Under the pieces are notes generated by a model. It had not been told where the DNA came from. It saw nothing but the letters and a program-made list of their open reading frames with translations, and made no database searches. Positions 61,884-64,000 of a stretch of DNA of 64,000 bases are shown one piece after another. The first letter of the stretch is position 1. Each line of letters starts with the position of its first letter. Source of the stretch: Polytrichum commune (lineage: Eukaryota > Streptophyta > Polytrichopsida > Polytrichales > Polytrichaceae); the NCBI GenBank assembly GCA_950295325.1, contig OX485806.1, positions 23,372,001 through 23,436,000 of the forward strand, written 5' to 3'. The position numbers and the translations under genes were made by a program.

Positions 61884-62632
61884 GAGTTCGGGAAGTTTTT
61901 GAAGCCTTAGTGGCTAATTGCCGGTAGTTGCTACGAAGGGTCGGATTTTTTCCAATTTACATTGGCAAGAGCCGGTCTTTTGTAAAATCAATCGGCCAAT
62001 TGCCTGTATTTTTATATTTTCATTGGCCAATATCCGATTAAATGGAATTCATATCGACACTAATTGTTTAAATAATGTATGAAAAGTTATTAGAAATCAT
62101 TTCTTAGTACAAATCTTGAATAAGTGAAAAGAAAGGCATGTTCAAAACTTTAAATTTGAAGAGTTAATATCCTTGGCAGGAATTGAACCTAGCAATGCCT
62201 TCACCGCTTGAAGGCCAAGGGTCCCCCCCAATTCTTCATAGAAGCAATTGGATTTGGTCATGGAAAGGTTGCATAATTCAAAAAGTTTAAGGTTTAGGGT
62301 ACTTCCTCAAGTGCATCATCAGATGCCCCAGACAAATAGCGCTTTGGATGCTTCCGGCTTAAATCGAGTAACTCACAAGAAAAATTGGCTACATTTCCGG
62401 GACATTTTCTAGTCCATCGGCTAATTGCCGGAGGATTGAAATTACAGTCGGATTGCCATCCGATGGTTGGAAATTTGGACCAGCCATGAGGGGAAATCCA
62501 TCGGCTGATGATGAACTAGCCGTCGGTTTTCCCCGAACATAGGATGTCAACATGAAACCGGTTGAATTTAGAATCACTAGGATCTTGACCGACTCTCGCT
62601 ATATATATATGCCCAAAAACTTCCTGGGCAGG
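61752..62632 (+). repeat. Dispersed repeat R3, copy 3, split by an insertion
   Basis: The left half runs from GATGAACCAGTTGAGTTTGA to GATGTCAACA at 61883. The right half resumes at 62543 with GATGTCAACATGAAACCGG and ends near TTCCTGGGCAG. The intervening 659 bp are a separate element. Confidence 0.75.
61884..62542. mobile_element. Mutator-like non-autonomous element in R3 copy 3
   Basis: Flanked by a perfect 10-bp duplication, GATGTCAACA (61874-61883 and 62543-62552). The inverted ends are short and imperfect: GAGTTCGGGAAGTTTTT at the left and, as complement, TATGTTCGGGGAAAACC at the right. Variants of GGCTAATTGCCGG recur at both sides (near 61912 and 62420) and as GGCCAATTGCC near 61996. 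A piece on the minus strand near 62165-62200 resembles a tRNA T-arm (GGTTCAATTCC), but no tRNA fold is complete. The coding content is nil. Confidence 0.65.
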
Positions 62633-64000
62633 CAGTACTGATCCCAGCATCTTCTTGAAAAAACGTAAATTGACTTTACACACAATGAGTCATGTTGGTG
62701 TACTAGGTAGGTGCTACTACTGTACCAGTAAGGAAAGATTCCACTTACGGCATCTCGTTGAGGTTTGGGCCTTTATCAGGTCCAATTCTTATTGCAAGTC
62801 AGCCCTACAAACCAAGAGATCCGGCGGCTAAGGTAGGTGGGTCTTAAACGGTTAGTTTTTGTTCCCCGACTATTTAGCACAGTTCCAGTAGGATAACATG
62901 GAACATGGGAATGAACGTACAAGTTGGTTAGCAAATCCGAATCGAGGTGGCCGTCCTACGCAATCGTCCCGCGTGAAGAACGAATGATGCAAATCTACCA
63001 TCGCGCTGGATTTGTAGCCTTTTTCAGTCACGTAAGACAAGTTTCCAGTGACGTAGGTCAATTGCTTAGGATTCATATGCTTGTAGTGTTTTCAAAGCAA
63101 GGTTGATTTTCTTGATTTGAGTACTCGGGTCCTCCCGATTGTGATAATTGTTGAGTGTGCAGTAGGCAATAAAATTTCCAACACGTAAACCAATCTCTTT
63201 TGAAGATGTGTGTTTACGGTGTTTGTTCTTTGGTCCTCGCCTTACCACACAATGATCAAATATGGGGGTCCCATTAAAGCTTCCGTTTCCTACTTCGCAA
63301 TCTTTGTTTCCCCCCTACACCCATTCATATCCATTCTCTTCCCGAAGATCAAAATCTCACAAAAATTTAACCTCCCCAGCTTTGGTTTCATCCAAACCAC
63401 ACTTTTATAACTTTATCTTTTGCATTTCGTGCCATTTTTTTTTAGAAAAGAAATCTACATTTTTCCATAAAACGTAGAGCAAAGAAATGTAGATCTCACC
63501 TTCAAACAAGTTCCTCATCTCCTCATCATACAACCTCAAATATCCCATGAAATGGCGCTCCTTTTCATCAATTAGTTCCCCCATTACTTACCCTCTTCCA
63601 CTTTCACATCTTTTGACTTCCCGAAGCTTACGTGCATTGCATCAAAGTTATCATTGCCTTTGATTCAAGGGTACTCGGAGAGTCGGAGTGACCGACAAGC
63701 TATAGTTAAGGTGTTATTTTATGCAACAAAGAGCATCCTAGGAAGTTCTTTACTTTGGAAGGATAGCACGCTAACCTTATCCGGTCTAACTTGGTACGTG
63801 GGCCTTTTGTGATCACGCCTCTTAATGTGATGGTCAATATCGAGTGGCATATCTATGGCAAGGCTCGTAGAATGATTGTGAATAGACACTACAAAGACAC
63901 ATGTATTTTGTTACAAATGAGATTAGATATGTGCTCATAGAATCATTTTAGATTCAATAGTGAACACAATTGGGACTGTCTATGTGATGGTTTGAAAAGA
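62633..64000. other. Right edge: intergenic DNA with an F1 repeat
   Basis: No confident gene. From about 63870 to the window end the sequence carries another F1 copy (AAAGACACATGTATTTTG, TTCAATAGTGAACACAAT, GTCTATGTGATGG), which is cut by the window edge. Confidence 0.5.
63870..64000 (+). repeat. Dispersed repeat F1, copy 5 (cut by window end)
   Basis: Closest to the copy in laccase intron 1: both have ACAAAGACACATG or ATAAAGACACATG, then TTCAATAGTGAACACAAT. Confidence 0.6.

Noticed and set aside
62165-62200. tRNA gene on the minus strand
   Set aside because: A T-arm-like GGTTCAATTCC is present, but no matching acceptor stem, D-arm or anticodon arm could be placed.

Overview
This window is nuclear DNA of a land plant. 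The evidence is GT-AG split genes with plant-type products, telo-box (AAACCCTA) arrays at genes for ribosome production, a plant laccase with the usual six-exon layout, and AT-rich intergenic DNA full of MITEs, hAT elements and old repeats. The species cannot be read from the sequence; a seed-free plant or another large, repeat-rich plant genome would fit. I saw no CRISPR array, operon or complete rRNA or tRNA gene.

Layout. 1-9300 is gene-poor decayed repeat. 9512-10484 (+) is a two-exon gene for 60S ribosomal protein L22, with a telo-box array in its intron. 10485-16945 is repeat-derived and includes a ~1 kb inverted-repeat element (12297-13300). 16946-36297 (-) is one 16-exon gene for a plant URB1/Npa1 homologue, a nucleolar 60S assembly factor of about 2724 residues. 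Its introns hold at least seven copies of one palindromic MITE family, a decayed duplicate of exon 3, a second MITE type and a retroposon derived from 5S rRNA. Upstream of its start codon lies about 1 kb of degenerate tandem repeats rich in telo-box motifs. 37561-38904 is a hAT element with a target-site duplication, and an internally deleted near-identical copy sits at 54299-55405. 47122-52414 (+) is a six-exon laccase whose intron 4 holds a second copy of the 5S-derived retroposon, itself split by a 246-bp Mutator-like MITE. 52415-64000 is repeat-derived, with a 659-bp Mutator-like insertion that splits an older repeat.

How the parts relate. RPL22 and URB1 both serve the large ribosomal subunit and both carry telo-box clusters near their 5' ends, which suggests shared control. 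The laccase is a secreted multicopper oxidase with no evident link to them. The most noteworthy element is the 5S rRNA-derived SINE-like family: two copies of about 445 bp, each flanked by 10-13 bp target-site duplications, whose first ~100 bp resemble 5S rRNA from its first base, including the internal-promoter region.
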